Of a DNA stretch of 64,000 bases, positions 18,087-33,000 are shown piece by piece. Under the pieces are notes generated by a model. The model had not been told where the DNA came from and ran no database searches. It saw only the letters and a list, made by a program, of their open reading frames with translations. The translations under genes were made by a program, and so were the position numbers. How positions within the stretch are numbered: the first letter of the stretch is position 1; the number at the start of each line of letters is the position of its first letter. Origin of the DNA: Bacteroidota bacterium (GTDB taxonomy: Bacteria; Bacteroidota; Bacteroidia; Cytophagales; Cyclobacteriaceae); the NCBI GenBank assembly GCA_018267275.1, contig JAFDYV010000008.1:267951-331950 (forward strand), written 5' to 3'.

Positions 18087-21000
18087 ATGCTTGGAACTTT
18101 ACGGCAATTACTTATTTTTTTGAAACTCCAAGCAAGCGCTCGTCTTTTTCTCTCGGCATTTTTTATTCTTTTCTCAACACTGCTGGCCTACTCCCAAACC
18201 ACTACCTGGACAGGTGGAGGCGGGGACTTTAACTTTCAAAATCCGGCAAACTGGACATTCAACGTGCCCGTTAACGGCAGCAATGTGGTAATTCCCACAG
18301 CGGTGGCTAGCGATATCACCAACGTACCTGCGCTTACATTAAATGACCTAACAATTCAAGGTTCCTGCACCTTTGCGGCAGCTGTTACCGGCACCACGCT
18401 TACAGTCAATGGCAATTTTACCGTTACTGCAGGAAGCACATTTACCATCGGTGTAGGAGGTTCACGGTTCAATTTTTTGTTGTCCTCTACATCAGTCGGC
18501 TTGGTCGATGGAACAGTAGTAATCAACTCCGGGGTGACGGTCCGGTTGTTTCAAAATGATGGAAATCTAACGATAACGAGTACAGGCGTAATAACAGATA
18601 ACGGAACCAACCCGAGTGACTTTACACTTTCTCCGGGAGCCACGCTCCGTATAGGTTCCGTTGATGGAATCACCACTTCACCAACGTTGCAAGGCAGTGT
18701 GCAAGTTTTGGGAGCACGCAATTTTTCATCGACTGCTAATTATGCCTACGTTGGTGTGGCACCGCAGAATGTTGGTAATGCATTACCCACAACCATCAAT
18801 AGCCTCACGATCAATAACGGGGGAGGCGCAGTTACGCTGGCAAGTTCGTTAACGATTACCAATGGGCTCACAATTTCGAATGGAACGTTAGATATCGGCA
18901 ACAACAATATCACATCTGTTGCATCAGTCAATCTAACCGGCTCAACACTTTCATCGTCAGGGTCGGGGGTAGTTAATCTGGCCGGGGGAGTTTTAACCAA
19001 CGCCAGTGCATCAACAGCAGTGATTTCGGCACCATTGAATCTAGGTGGTACCAATCGCGTCATCACGGTGGCAAATGGTTCCTTATCCAGTGACTTAACT
19101 ATAAGTGGTATTATTTCTGGGGGTGCGGGCATTGGCATTACAAAGGCGGGTGCTGGAACGCTTACGCTTTCTGGCAATAACAATTACTCAGGTACGACTC
19201 AAATTAATGCTGGTAGGTTAAAACTTGGCGCAACGGGTTCTGCAGGCAATGGACCTTTGGGCACTACTGCCCAGGGAACTGTGGTGAACGCGACCGGTGC
19301 CACATTAGACTTAAATGGCTTTACCCTTGTAAATGCCGAGCAGTTAACGATCAACGGTACTGGTATCGCAAACGGTGGATCAATTTCAAATACGGGTGGC
19401 CCGGCTGCTTTCTCAGGAAACATAGTCTTGGCATCTGCTAGTAGTATTGCAACAAGTGCCGGATCAATTGATTTGAGTGGTTCCATCTCGGGCGGATTCA
19501 ACTTATCTCTCGCGGGAACAGCGACCGGCACAATAAGTGGGTCGATCACGGCAGGGTCAGTGTCAAAAAACGGATCAGGAACTTGGACATTGAACAGCGC
19601 AAATAGCTATGCAGGAGGAACCGCGCTGAACGCGGGAGTATTGAACATCAACAATACAAGCGCCCTTGGATCAGTGTCATCGACTTTTACGATCACCGGT
19701 GGAGCATTTGATAACACATCGGGAAGTTCTATTACTACACTCAATTATCCGATGGCCTGGAATGGGGATTTTTCGTTCTTGGCCACCAACGCGCTCGATT
19801 TTGGAACGGGTTCGGTCTCTTTGAATGGCGACAGGGTTGTAACCGTTGTTGGATTAAACAATTTGGTGATCCGGGGTGCGTTAAATGCTCCGTCATTTAA
19901 TTTGACGAAAGTAGGGGTCGGGCCCATAGCTTTTGACGCAAGTCCGATCAATCTGAATTCGTTGAATGTTAATTCGGGTACTTTCATCACCACATCAAAC
20001 ACGCTTACACTCAATGGCGACTTTGTGGTTGGTGCGGCCACGTTCAATAATAATGGAGGCACTGTGAGCTTTGTGGGAAACTCACCTCAAGCTGTGGCTG
20101 GGGTGAATTATCAAACTCTTTCTTTTAGCGGCTCAGGCATTAAGAATGCCGCAGCTGCTATCAATGCCGCTACCGTGAACAATAGTGCCACGCTCAACAT
20201 GGCTACGTTTGCGTTGTCGGCTACAACCATTAACAACGGCAGCGGCACCGTTCAATTTTCTGGTCCGACTAATGGCTTTGCAATCGGAACCGGAACCGTG
20301 GAGTATAACGGCCCTTCTCAAACAGTTGGTGCCGGTTCATATGCTAACCTCACCATTAATCAATCTTCCGGAGACGCAACCCTTGCTGGAGCTTCATCTG
20401 TAGCGGGAGTTTTAACCCTAGCAGGAGGAAATTTAAGCTTAGGCGTACATCAACTAACTCTTGGCACGACCGCAACCACGACTGGCGCATCATCTTCAAG
20501 ATTTGTAGTAGCTACAGGCGGAGGCAGTTTGAGAAAAGATTTTTCTGCGGCTGGCGCGTTCACATTTCCTATTGGAGAAAATACGGGGGTAACTGAGTAT
20601 TCTCCGATATCAGTCAACTATCTAACGGGCGGGGGCCCAGGGTTTATCACCGTATCGGTCACCGACTCAAAACACCCAAGCAACAATAGTCCGACCAACT
20701 TCTTAAGTCGTTTTTGGACAATTGCAACTGGGGCGACCGGCACGGCAAACATCACTGCCAATTATCCCATTGCAAGTGTAAACGGCACCCAAACGTCTAT
20801 CTCAGCCGGGCAGTTGAGTGGTGTTTTCAATCAAAGCTCAAACCCATGGATCAAATTCGGTGCATTGGGTGGGGGAACGCTCAATGCTCCCGGTGCGGTT
20901 TTAAGTTCAGGAGCCTCGTCTGTTATTACCGGAATCGAGGGAACTAATCCAATCGCAAATGCGGGTACAGATAAATCTATTTGCAACAATACGAATGTCA

Positions 21001-24000
21001 CATTGGGTGGCGCTCCCACTGCGACAGGAGGTGCCGGTGGCTATACTTACAGTTGGTTACCCGCTACTAATTTAAGTGCAACCAACGTGTCCAATCCAGT
21101 ATTCACCGCAACATCAGTGGGCACTACCACCTACACAGTGACGGTTACTGACGCGAACGGATTCGTTGCTACTGATGCCTTGGATGTTACGGTTAATGCG
21201 ATTCCAACGCCTTCAATTAGTGGATTAAATGCTGCCTGCCTAGGGCAAACTGGAGTTAACTACACAACTGCAGGATCCGGAAATCTATATAGCTGGACTG
21301 TTACCAATGGAACTATTACGTCAGGTAGTGGCACTAATACAATCTCAGTTACGTGGACTGGGCCGTCCCCAGGCACGGTACAGCTGACTGAAACGATACC
21401 AGTTACATTGTGTGCCATCACGACACCTGTGTTAAATGTAACCATCAACCCTAATCCTGCTCCAATTATTTCAGGGACTGCCACCGTTTGTGCCGGGCAG
21501 ACGGGTGTTTCTTATTCTACTCCCTTAAATGCGGGCCGAACATATGCATGGACTGTTTCAGGTGGATCAATTGCATCAGGTGCGGGCTCGAATTCCATTA
21601 CTGTTAATTGGGGTGCTGCTGGAAGTGGTACTGTTGACCTTATTGAAACGATTACAGCCACTGGTTGTGCAACTACCGCTACGGTCTTTAATGTCACTGT
21701 TAATCCGTTGCCTAATCCCGTGATCTCTGGCCCTAACTCAGTGTGTGCCAACCAGACCGGGGTAGTTTACTCAACCGCACCGTCTGGCAACAGTTTTGTG
21801 TGGAACATCACTGGAGGTACCATCACTGCGGGGGCTGGAACAAACAGCATCACCGTTGCCTGGGGTAGCACATCACCAGGAACTTTGGTATTAACCGAAA
21901 CCATTCCAGCCACTTCTTGCGCTGCAACTACATCGTCTTATAATGTTACTATCAATGCATTGCCTACACCATTAATCTCAGGGCCCTCCACAGCTTGTTC
22001 GGGCCAAACAGCATTGACGTACTCAACGCCTGCTAACGCGGGCAGGAGTTATGCATGGAGTGTAACTGGTGGAACGATTACAAGTGGTGCCGGAACCAAC
22101 AGCATTGTTGTTACATGGGGTGGCGCGGGCACAGGTCTTGTTGATTTGGTAGAGACCATCACGGCAACCGGATGTGCAGCTTCTGCTGCATCATTTAATG
22201 TTACAGTTAATCCCTTACCGACACCTTCCATCAGTGGATCTAATTCCGTTTGTGCGAATCAGTCCGGAGTCACATATTCTACCGTTGCATCCGGGAACAC
22301 ATTCTTGTGGGCAGTTTCTGGCGGCACGATCAACACCGGTCAGGGTACCAATTCAATTAACGTGACTTGGGGCGCGGCAGGCACTGGATCAATTCAACTT
22401 ACGGAGACAATCGTATCTTCAGGCTGTTCGGTGTTAACACCTTCGCTTTCTGTGACAGTCAATCCGAATCCAACCCCAACTATTTCTGGAACATTGACTG
22501 TTTGTTCTGGGCAGACAGGTGTAGTATATTCTACCCCAGCCAATGCGAATCGAAACTATGCTTGGTCAGTTACAGGCGGTAGCATTACATCTGGTGCCGG
22601 CACCAACTCGATTACAGTAACTTGGGGCGCATCAGGTACAGGAACAGTCAACTTAACGGAGAGCATCACCACCACTGGCTGTGTTGCCATTGCAACGCCA
22701 TTGACGGTAACGGTCAACCCATCGCCCACGCCCTCGATTTCTGGTCTAAACTCGGTTTGTGCCGGGCAGAGCGGTGTAACATATACCACGGGGAGCATTG
22801 GCGATGCCTATGTTTGGGTAATCTCGGGTGGAACAATTACTTCAGGGGCGGGCACAAATACGATTTCGGTTGACTGGGGCACCGCGGGCGTGGGAACGCT
22901 CCAATTGACAGAAACAATCACTGCCACTTCTTGCTCAACAACCACACCGGTTTACAATGTTTCAATTAACACCACACCGACTCCCACAATAGCGGGATTC
23001 AATAACGTGTGCGCAAATCAATCTGGGGTCAATTATTCGACATCATTTAATGCAGGACGAAGTTATGCTTGGACCGTAACTGGCGGTTCTATTACGAGTG
23101 GTGCCGGAACGAATTCAATTAATGTGACCTGGGGAGCTGCTGGAGCCGGCCTCGTTCAGCTTACTGAGACAATTGTTTTGTCGGGTTGCTTGACGATTGC
23201 TACGCCAGTCAATGTAACCATCAATGCAAATCCAACGCCTACCATATCCGGTGCCACCGCAGTCTGTGCAAATGCAACCGGTGTTGCTTACTCGACCCCG
23301 CTTGTTTCTGGAGATAATTATTCTTGGACTATTGTGGGTGGAACATTGGTGAGCGGAGCGGGCACCAACTCGATTACAGTAGATTGGGGAGGTGGACCCG
23401 CTGGAACTGTTAGAGTGCTTCAAACCAATTCAACAACCGGCTGTTCCACTTTGACACCAGTCTACAACGTCACCATTAACCCTAATCCAACTCCAGTTAT
23501 TTCTGGTTTGAACACCGTCTGTGCAAACAGAACCGGTGTCGTGTATTCTACTCCCGCAAATGCTGGCAGAACTTATGCTTGGGCAATTACCGGAGGAACC
23601 ATCACTAGCGGTGGAACGACTGCTTCTGCAACCGTAAATTGGGGTGCAGCTGGCACTGGAACAATGCAGGTTACCGAGACGATTACCGCCACGGGTTGTG
23701 TAGTAACCACGGCCCCTTATAATGTGACGAAGAACCCGAACCCAACACCGGTAGTAAGCGGAGTAAATGCAGTATGTGCAGGCGCATCAGGTTTACTTTA
23801 CTCGACTCCATTGGTGGTTGGTAATACTTACAGTTGGTCGTTACCCGGTGGTGGCGGCACAATCACTTCTGGTGGATCTACTGATCAAGCAACCGTAACT
23901 TGGACCACCTCAGGTGCACGTACAATTCGAGTGACAGAGACCATAACAGCTACCGGTTGTTTCGTCAATTCTGCGAATCTGAATGTTACAGTAAACGCTA

Positions 24001-27000
24001 ACCCTGCCCCTGTAATTTCTGGGGCTAATACGGTTTGCTCAGGTAGCTTAGGTGTGCCATATAGCACGCCCTCGAACGTAGGAAGGAGTTATGCATGGAC
24101 GATTAGTGGTGGCACTATTGCGACTGGCGCAGGCACAGCTGCTATCACTGTAAATTGGGGAGCGGCCGGTGTAGGCACACTACAACTGCTTGAAACTGTA
24201 ATCGCGACCGGTTGCACCACTACCACAGCACTATTTAATGTAAACATAAACGCAAGTCCAACTCCATCAGTAAGTGGCCTTATTTCAGTGTGTGCAGGCC
24301 AAACAGGTGTAGTTTATTCAACTGCGAACGTAATCGGTAATTCATACTCGTGGTCGGTTACTGGTGGTTCAATTACTTCCGGAGCAGGAACCAACTCGAT
24401 TGTAGTTTCATGGGGTGTGGCCGGTGCAGGAATAGTGAGTTTGACTGAAACTGTGATCGCCACAGGTTGCGCAGTTACTACAACTCCCTACAATGTTACC
24501 GTGAATCCCAACCCAGCACCGTCCATTGTAGGATCAAATAATGTGTGTGCGAACCAAGTCGGAAGTGTGTATTCTACCGCTGCGGGTGCCGGGCGAAATT
24601 ATGTTTGGACGGTGACTGGGGGAACTGTTTCGGCAGGGGCGGGCACCAATAGCATCCAAGTAAACTGGGGCGCTGCAGGTACTGGAACCGTGCAATTGAC
24701 CGAAACGATTATTTCTTCTTCGTGCTCCGTATCGACCCCCGTTCTAAACGTTGTCATCAATGCGCCTCCGTCACCGGCAATTACAGGTTTAGCTGCCGTT
24801 TGCGCGAATCAATCGGGTGTGGCTTATTCAACCACCGCATCCGGTAATATCTTTTTTTGGTCAGTGGCGGGAGGAAGTATTACCTCTGGCGCAGGTACCA
24901 ACTCAATCAACGTAACATGGGGATCGGCTGGTGTCGGCACCGTTAACTTGACGGAGATTTCTTTGGCAACGGGATGCATTACCAATGCTACAACTTTCAC
25001 CGTAAACATCAACGCGCAGCCTGGCCCAAGTATCTCAGGTAACAACAGTGTTTGTGCGAATGATGTGGGAAAAGTTTACACGGTTCCCTTAGTTGCTGGA
25101 AATACCTATGCATGGGCGGTGACTGGCGGAACCATTAATGGGTCATCGACCAATAATACAGTAGTTATCGATTGGGGTGCAGCTGGCGTTGGTTCACTTC
25201 AACTAACTCAAACAGTTACCGCTACTGGATGTTCATTCACCACAAACCCTTATGTTGTCGCCATCAATTCGTTGCCGAGCCCGCTGGTTACCGGCAGTAG
25301 CAATGTTTGTTCAAATCAATCAGGTGTCGTTTATTCAACAGCTAATGTTGTTGGATCTTCCTACGCCTGGTCTGTGTCAGGTGGATTGATTACTGGTGGA
25401 CTGGGTACGAACGCAATTACGGTGACTTGGGATGGGTCAGGAATCGGAACAGTTTCTTTGACCGAAACTACAACTGCTACCGGATGCTTCACTGTGGCTA
25501 CCCCGTTAAACGTAACCATTAACCCCAAGCCAGCCCCTTCAATTTTGGGCAATAATACTGTTTGCGCATTTGACTCCGGAAAGACTTATTCTACATCGCT
25601 GAATGTCGGAAACACCTACAGTTGGAATATAACGGGGGGCACATTTGTTGGACCGTCCACCGGTAACTCCGTTTCTGTTAACTGGGGAGCAGCTGGTGTG
25701 GGTACACTGTCAGTGGTAGAAACGGTTGTTGCAACTGGCTGTACAACTACCACTCCAACTTATAATGTCACTATCAATTCAACTCCAGCGCCATCCATTT
25801 CTGGATTGAGTTCAGTATGCGCAAACCAAACGGGAGCTGTTTATTCTACTATTAACAACGTTGGCAACCTGTATGGATGGTCGGTAGCAGGAGGAACCAT
25901 TGTTGGCGGGCTGGGCACTAATTCAATTACAGTGAATTGGGGTGCAACTGGTGTGGGAACTGTTACGCTGACAGAAGCCGTAATTGCGAGTGGCTGCTCT
26001 GTAACCACTTCGCCCTATTCGGTAACGATTAATCCCAATCCTACCCCATCGATTAGTGGCAATAATACTGTTTGCGCCAATGCTTTAGGTAAGGTATACA
26101 CCACACCATTTGTTGCCGGCAACTCTTACAGTTGGTCAGTTACGGGTGGTACCATTAATGGGGTAGCTACAAATAATTCCGTGACGATAGATTGGGGCGC
26201 TGCCGGCATCGGAACACTGACCCTAACTGAAACGATAATTGCATCAGGGTGCTCAGTGGTGACGCCTACCTATAGCGTAAACATCAATCCTTTGCCCGTA
26301 CCTGTTATTACAGGCCTTTCTACAGTCTGTGCGAACCAAACCGGTGTGAGTTACTCAACACCCAACACGGTTGGCAATACATATACTTGGGTGATTTCCG
26401 GAGGAACCATCTTGTCAGGAGCCGGAACAAATGCGGTGGTGGTAAATTGGGGAGGAGCCGGCACGGGAACATTAACGGTGACCGAAGCGGTACCTTCTAG
26501 CAGTTGTACTACTACTACAAGTCCCTACACGGTCATCATCAATCCAACACCAACCCCGGTAGTGTCTGGAAACAATACAGTTTGCGCAAATGATACTAGA
26601 ATTTACACAACCCCGTTTGTGCTGGGTAATAGCTATAGTTGGTCGGTAACAGGTGGTACAATTAGTGGAGGCTCGAATAGTAATTCTGTGATAGTCATAT
26701 GGGGGTCGGCAGGCACCGGCACTTTGCAGGTGACAGAATCGGCAGGTTGCGTTTCAATTTCTTCGCCCTATAACGTTACGATCAACCCTAATCCAACTCC
26801 GTTGATTACAGGTCTGACAAGCGTTTGCGCGAATCAAGTAGGGGTGGTTTATTCAACACCGAATGTTAGTGGAAATAGTTATTCTTGGGTAGTTTCCGGT
26901 GGTGCTATTGTTTCTGGTGGAGGCACTAATGCAATCACAGTCAATTGGGGTGCGGCAGGTATTGGTTCGGTTACGTTGACTGAGACGATTCTGTCTTCCG

Positions 27001-30000
27001 GCTGTTCGATTACTACAGCACCAGCCTCTGTTAGCATTGGCCCTGGTGCGGTTGTTAATGCTGGTACGGATGATGAGGTCTGTGAAGGATTTCCGTTCAA
27101 CTTAGCGACTCGCGGAGCAGGAATTGCCACCGCCTCTAATTTCACTTCGCTGATTTGGTCAGGTGGGACAGGAGTATTTTCGAACCCAGCTAGTTTAAAT
27201 CCTGTGTATTTCCCCGGAGTTGGGGAAGTTGGCAACGTGACGCTTACGTTGACTGCGAACGGTGCTGGGCTTTGCCCATCTGTAGTAGATCAATTTGTAC
27301 TGACGATTACCCCGACACCAACAGCCAACGCGGGCAGTGATTCGGAGATATGCCAAGGCAGCACTTTTGGGTTCTTCAGTCAAGTAACCCCGGCATCCGC
27401 TTCAAACTTCAGCTCATTAGCCTGGACCAAAACAGGTGGCACAGGCACAATTATCAACGGTAATACTTTGACTCCTACATACATTCCTGGTGTTGGAGAA
27501 ACAGGAACGATAACATTTACCCTTACTGCAAATAGCCCCGGGTCTTGTGCGCCCGCTGTGGACAACATGGTATTGACGATTACCACTCCTCCAACGGTCA
27601 ACGCTGGGTCTAACGCGGAGGTATGCCAAGGCCCCAACTTCAACTTTGGTATTCGCGGCACTGCTGCCACGGCCAGCGGCTTCAACACCATTACATGGAG
27701 TGGCGGTACGGGTAGTTTCCTTCCCAACGCAAACACACTGAACCCGACCTATGTGCCGGGCGTTGGCGAGACGGGCAACATCATTTTCACATTGACGGCC
27801 ACGGGCAACGGCAGTTGTGCCACCAAGACAAGCACCTTCACGCTGACCATCACGCCAGCGGTGGCGGTGAACGCAGGTTCTAACGCAGAGGTATGCCAGG
27901 GGCTGACGTTCAACTTCGGTACGCGGGCCACATTGGCCACGGCCAGCAACTTTAACACGATTACCTGGACTGGTGGCTCGGGCACGCTCACCAACGGCAA
28001 CACGCTGAACCCGATTTATACCCCTGGTGTTGGTGAGACGGGCGTTGTAACCTTCACTTTAACAGCTACAGGCAACGGCAGTTGTGCCACACAGACCAGC
28101 ACCATGCAGCTCACGATCACCCCAGCGGTGAACGTCAATGCAGGCTCAAATGCAGCAATCTGCCAAGGTACCCCGTTCAATTTTGTCTCGCGCGCCACAC
28201 CAGCGTCTGCAAGCAATTTTGCCACTTTAACTTGGAGCGGTGGTGCTGGAAGTTTCTCTAATGCCAACGCGCTGAATCCAACATACACGCCCACATTGGC
28301 CGAAACAGGTTTAATTACTTTTACATTAACTGCTACTGGCAACGGCAGTTGTGCTACGAAAGTGAGCGCCTTTACATTGAACATCACTCCTGCAGCGTTC
28401 GTAAATGCCGGTTCAAACGCGGAGGTGTGTCAAGGACTGAGTTTCAATTTTGGTACGAGGTCTACCATTGCCACTGCGTCAAATTTCAACACATTGAATT
28501 GGACGGGGGGGCTGGGCACATTTACAAATGCGAATACATTGAGTCCGACTTACATTCCTGCTGTTGGAGAAACGGGTGTGATCACCTTTACCCTGACGGC
28601 TACCGGCAACGGGACTTGTACTACACAAACGAGCACCATGCAATTGACTATTACGCCTTCAGTGACGGTGGCAGCAGGTGCCAATGCGGAAGTTTGCCAA
28701 GGGTCAAATTTTAATTTTGCCAGCAGGGGTGTAATCGCTTCTGCAATTAACTTCAATACACTTACATGGTCGGGCGGTTTGGGCAGCTTCTCGAACGCCA
28801 ACATCCTAAACCCAATCTATACGCCTGGGGTAGGGGAGACCGGAGTGATCACATTTACCTTGACGGCTACCGGCAACGGTACTTGTGCCACAAAAACAAG
28901 TACTTGGCAGTTGACAATCTCGCCAGCCGTTACTGCAAATGCTGGCAGCAACTCTGAGATTTGTAGCGGTAGCATCTTTAATTTTGCCACGCAAACGAGC
29001 CCGGCTACAGCAACTAATTTTAGTTCAGTTGTTTGGACTCACTCAGGCACTGGAACGATTTTCAACGCTAACACACTCACGCCCGTTTACCAGCCCGGGG
29101 TGGGCGAAACAGGAGTTGTAAATTTTACACTTCGTGCGAATGGCTTGGGTAGTTGCCCTTTCGTTACGAGCACTACGCAGTTATTGATCAGACCGGCTGC
29201 AGCAGTAAATGCAGGCACAAATGCTGAAACTTGCCAAGGCATTGCCATCAATTTCGCTTCTCGGTTTATTCCAGCTTCAGCGTCCAACTTTGCAAGTTTG
29301 CTTTGGACCCATTCGGGCACTGGTACTATCGCAAACGCAAGTACACTTTCGCCCACTTATACACCTGGCGTTGGAGAAGTGGGCAGTGTAACTTTTACCC
29401 TGACTGCTACCGGCAATGGTGTATGCCCTAGTGTGCAAAGTCAAATGATCCTGACAATCACGCCAGTGGTGGTGGTGAATGCAGGGAGCAACGGTCAAAT
29501 TTGCCAAGGAGCCACATTTAATTTCAGCACTCAAACGACACCCGCGTCTGCATTGAATATCAGTTCCGTCTTGTGGACACATAATGGGGCTGGTACCCTG
29601 TTCAACGCTAATACGCTGGCGCCTACATATTTCGCCTCGGCCACGGAAACTGGAAACGTAACCTTTACTCTGCGTGGCAATAGTAGTGGTAGCTGTCCCT
29701 TTGTTACTTCTACCATGTCAGTGAATATCGTGCCGGCACCGATTGCCATCGCTGGCAGCAATGCAGAAGTTTGTGAAGGAACTCCTACCTTCTCATTTGG
29801 TTCAAGAAGCACGGCTGCATCGTCTGCAAACGGTACGGTTGCCTGGACACACAATGGGGCTGGCTCATTGTCAAGTACAACGAACATTAACCCCACCTAT
29901 ACGCTTGCGCCTGCTGATTTTGGTAACATCGTTACGTTTACACTTACCGTGACGAGCGGATCCGCGGTTTGTGCTCCGGCAACCAGCACCTTCCAATTGA

Positions 30001-33000
30001 GGGTTAACAGAAGAGCCATCGCCAACGCGCCAGCCGACTATACCGTTTGTCAATCACCCACGATCAACTTGAGCGGAAGTATAGGAGGTACGGCAACTAC
30101 TGGTTTATGGAGTATTGTGTCGGGTGCAGGGTCGTTGTCTGCTACCACGGTGTCGGGTCTTTCGGTTAACGTGACTTATAATGTTGATCCGTCTGATGTT
30201 GGTGGCACCGTAACCTTCAGATTAACGACAAATGATCCAGACGGACCTAGCTCACCGTGCTTAGTAGCATTCGATGATGTGGTAGTGCAAATCAATCGCG
30301 CTGCAAGTATTTCAGCGGGACCAGATTTGAAGCAGTGTCAAGATCAGCCTTCAATTTTGATGCAAGGTATTGTTAACTATGCACCAAATGGGATTTTCTG
30401 GAGTGGTGGCCTTGGTAGTTTTACTGGTTCCACTTCGCCAACCGCTGGTTACAACTTTAGCAATCCAGCTGAGATTAATAGTTTTGTTCCCGTTGTTTTA
30501 ACGATGACTGCAAATGATCCAGACGGATCTGGACCCTGCGTGGCTGTATCTGATCAGATTAATTTGACCGTTAATCCCCTCCCCATAGTAGACTTCTTTG
30601 GATTGCCGTCTGCTATTGCAGAGAACGATCCAAACGTGCAATTAACCGGAAACCAATCTGGTGGTTTATTTACCATTACGGTAGGATCAAATATTGGAAG
30701 CACCACGCAACCACCTCCGTCATTTCTGGATAGAGCAACATTTGATCCGAGCGCAGTGTTGCTGGGGCCTAATATGGTTACCTACACATATACCAACAGC
30801 AACGGTTGTACTAACTCGATTGGCAAGTCCATATTAGTTAACCCTGTTACTACGATTAATTTTACAATTGACGCGGCAGCGGGTGCTCGCCAGACCCCGT
30901 CACTTGAATGGGAACTTTGCGGAAATCAGGGTGACGTAAAGCTGTTTGGAAGCCCTGCGGCTGTGGGAAGCGGCCAAGGCACGGGAGTATTTACTGCAGG
31001 GGTTGGAGACAACTCAGGTAATCCGCTTATCATTTCATTCAACGGTACGGACTACTTCATAAGCACTAGCGCTCCTGGCGTTGTATCAGACCGTTACATT
31101 GTTACCTACACGTTTACTAACACAGCAAATGCCACCAGTTCCATTAGCTATTATGTTCGCATACTAGCCAAGCCAAATGCTGTGATTACAAACTTGACTA
31201 ATAACTGTATTTCCTCTGCTATCACATTCAATTCATCGGCATCAAACATACCACCTACTCCCTTTCCAACGAGTATTTCGGGCTTCAATTGGAATTTTGG
31301 AAATGGTACGTTGAGTAACCTCAGTAATCCACTTTACCAGTATGCCACCTCTGGATCCTACACCGTTTCATTGACGGTAAATACATTGCAAGGTTGTTCC
31401 GCATCCACCACGTTGCCGATTAGAGTAGGGGACGTGCCTATTGTTGACTTCGATTGGGCTGCGATTTGTACGAATGACTTTACGAATTTTAAGGACTTAA
31501 CCAACCCGGGTTCTATAAGCACGATAGACCAGTATACTTGGAATTTTGGAGATGGATTTGTTTTGACCACACCACCACCGCCACCTAATCAAACTGCTAG
31601 TCTTGTGCCTGTGGGTACCCATGGTGGACAAACAAAAGGCACCTATAAGGATCCATTGCATAATTATGCATCGCCTGGTACCTACACTGTGACACTTACA
31701 GTGGCGACCAACGATGGTTGTACTAATTCATATTCCCAAGATGTCTTTATCTTATTGGCCGGGGCCGCTGTGGCGCCAGACTTAGCAAGTCCTTACAAAT
31801 CTGATTTTGAATCAAATGATGGCGGCTGGGTATCGGAAGGTTTACGCATCAGCGCTCCTGGTTCTCTACCCATAGTAGTGAGCCAAAACGATTGGCAGTG
31901 GGGTGCCATTTCCGGCAACGCTATAACCAACGGATTCAACGGCAGTGCAAGGGCTTGGTGGACCGGCAAGAATATCACGGCCAACGGGCAACAAAACTAT
32001 TTCAACAACGAATCATCGGCTGTAAATGGGCCATGTTTTGACTTGACTAAATTGAACAGACCAATGATCGCATTCGATTACTGGTCAGACACTGAGAACA
32101 ACCTAGATGGCACGGTACTCCAGTTCTCAGTTGACGGAGGTCTTAACTGGAACATCGTAGGTCCTTCACCTGGCCAGTTTAATCGCAATGAAGGTATCAA
32201 TTGGTTCAATGGCGTTGGTATTCCTTCTAACCCGGGTAGGCAGTCTATTGGTAACTACGGTTGGACCGACAAACAAGGTAAATGGAAGAGAGCTGCCTTC
32301 AACCTTGACATGGTTCCAAAAGCTTTGCGCAGTCAAGTGCGGGTGCGATTAGCGTTTGCCAGCAATGGTACAAACGATCCAACCAAGAAGTTTGACGGCT
32401 TTGCCTTTGACAACATCTACGTTGGAGAAAAGAACCGGAGTGTGTTGGTAGAACACTTCACCAATCTTGGCCTTAGCGGCAGCAGGGCTGCCGACACATA
32501 TCTTGACGGCCTATTTGCAACCGAAGAGCTATTGCGTGGCACAGGATTTAGCGATTTCAACAGTATTCAATATCATATAGGTTTCGCTGCAGGCACGGGC
32601 GATCAATTGAATCTTGATAACCCTACTGATCCGAATACTAGGGCCGCCAGCTACGGTGTTTCGCAACCGCCTCGTACGTTTATGGATGGTCTGCGTAATA
32701 ATGGCTTGTTTGATGGAACTACAACCAAACTGAACAACGTTGAAATCGACCGTAGGGCTTTGGTGTCGCCTAAGTTTACCCTGAAACTGGATACAGTTGC
32801 CACCAACAAAAACAACTTCATCAGTGCACGGCTTACCATTACCGCTGACACGTTGGTGAATGTTCCGTTGATTGCACTGGTGGCATTGGTGGAAGACAAC
32901 GTGGTACTGGGGGGGGCTACCTATCGCAACGTGTTGAAGAAATTGTTGTATGGCAGCGACCCGACTAAACCAGATGGCATCACTATTACGCAGCCTTTTG

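Noticed and set aside
21201..30580. Possible CRISPR or satellite array from the strong periodicity
   Set aside because: Period of 254-267 bp, open reading frame throughout and conserved protein motifs show coding repeats.
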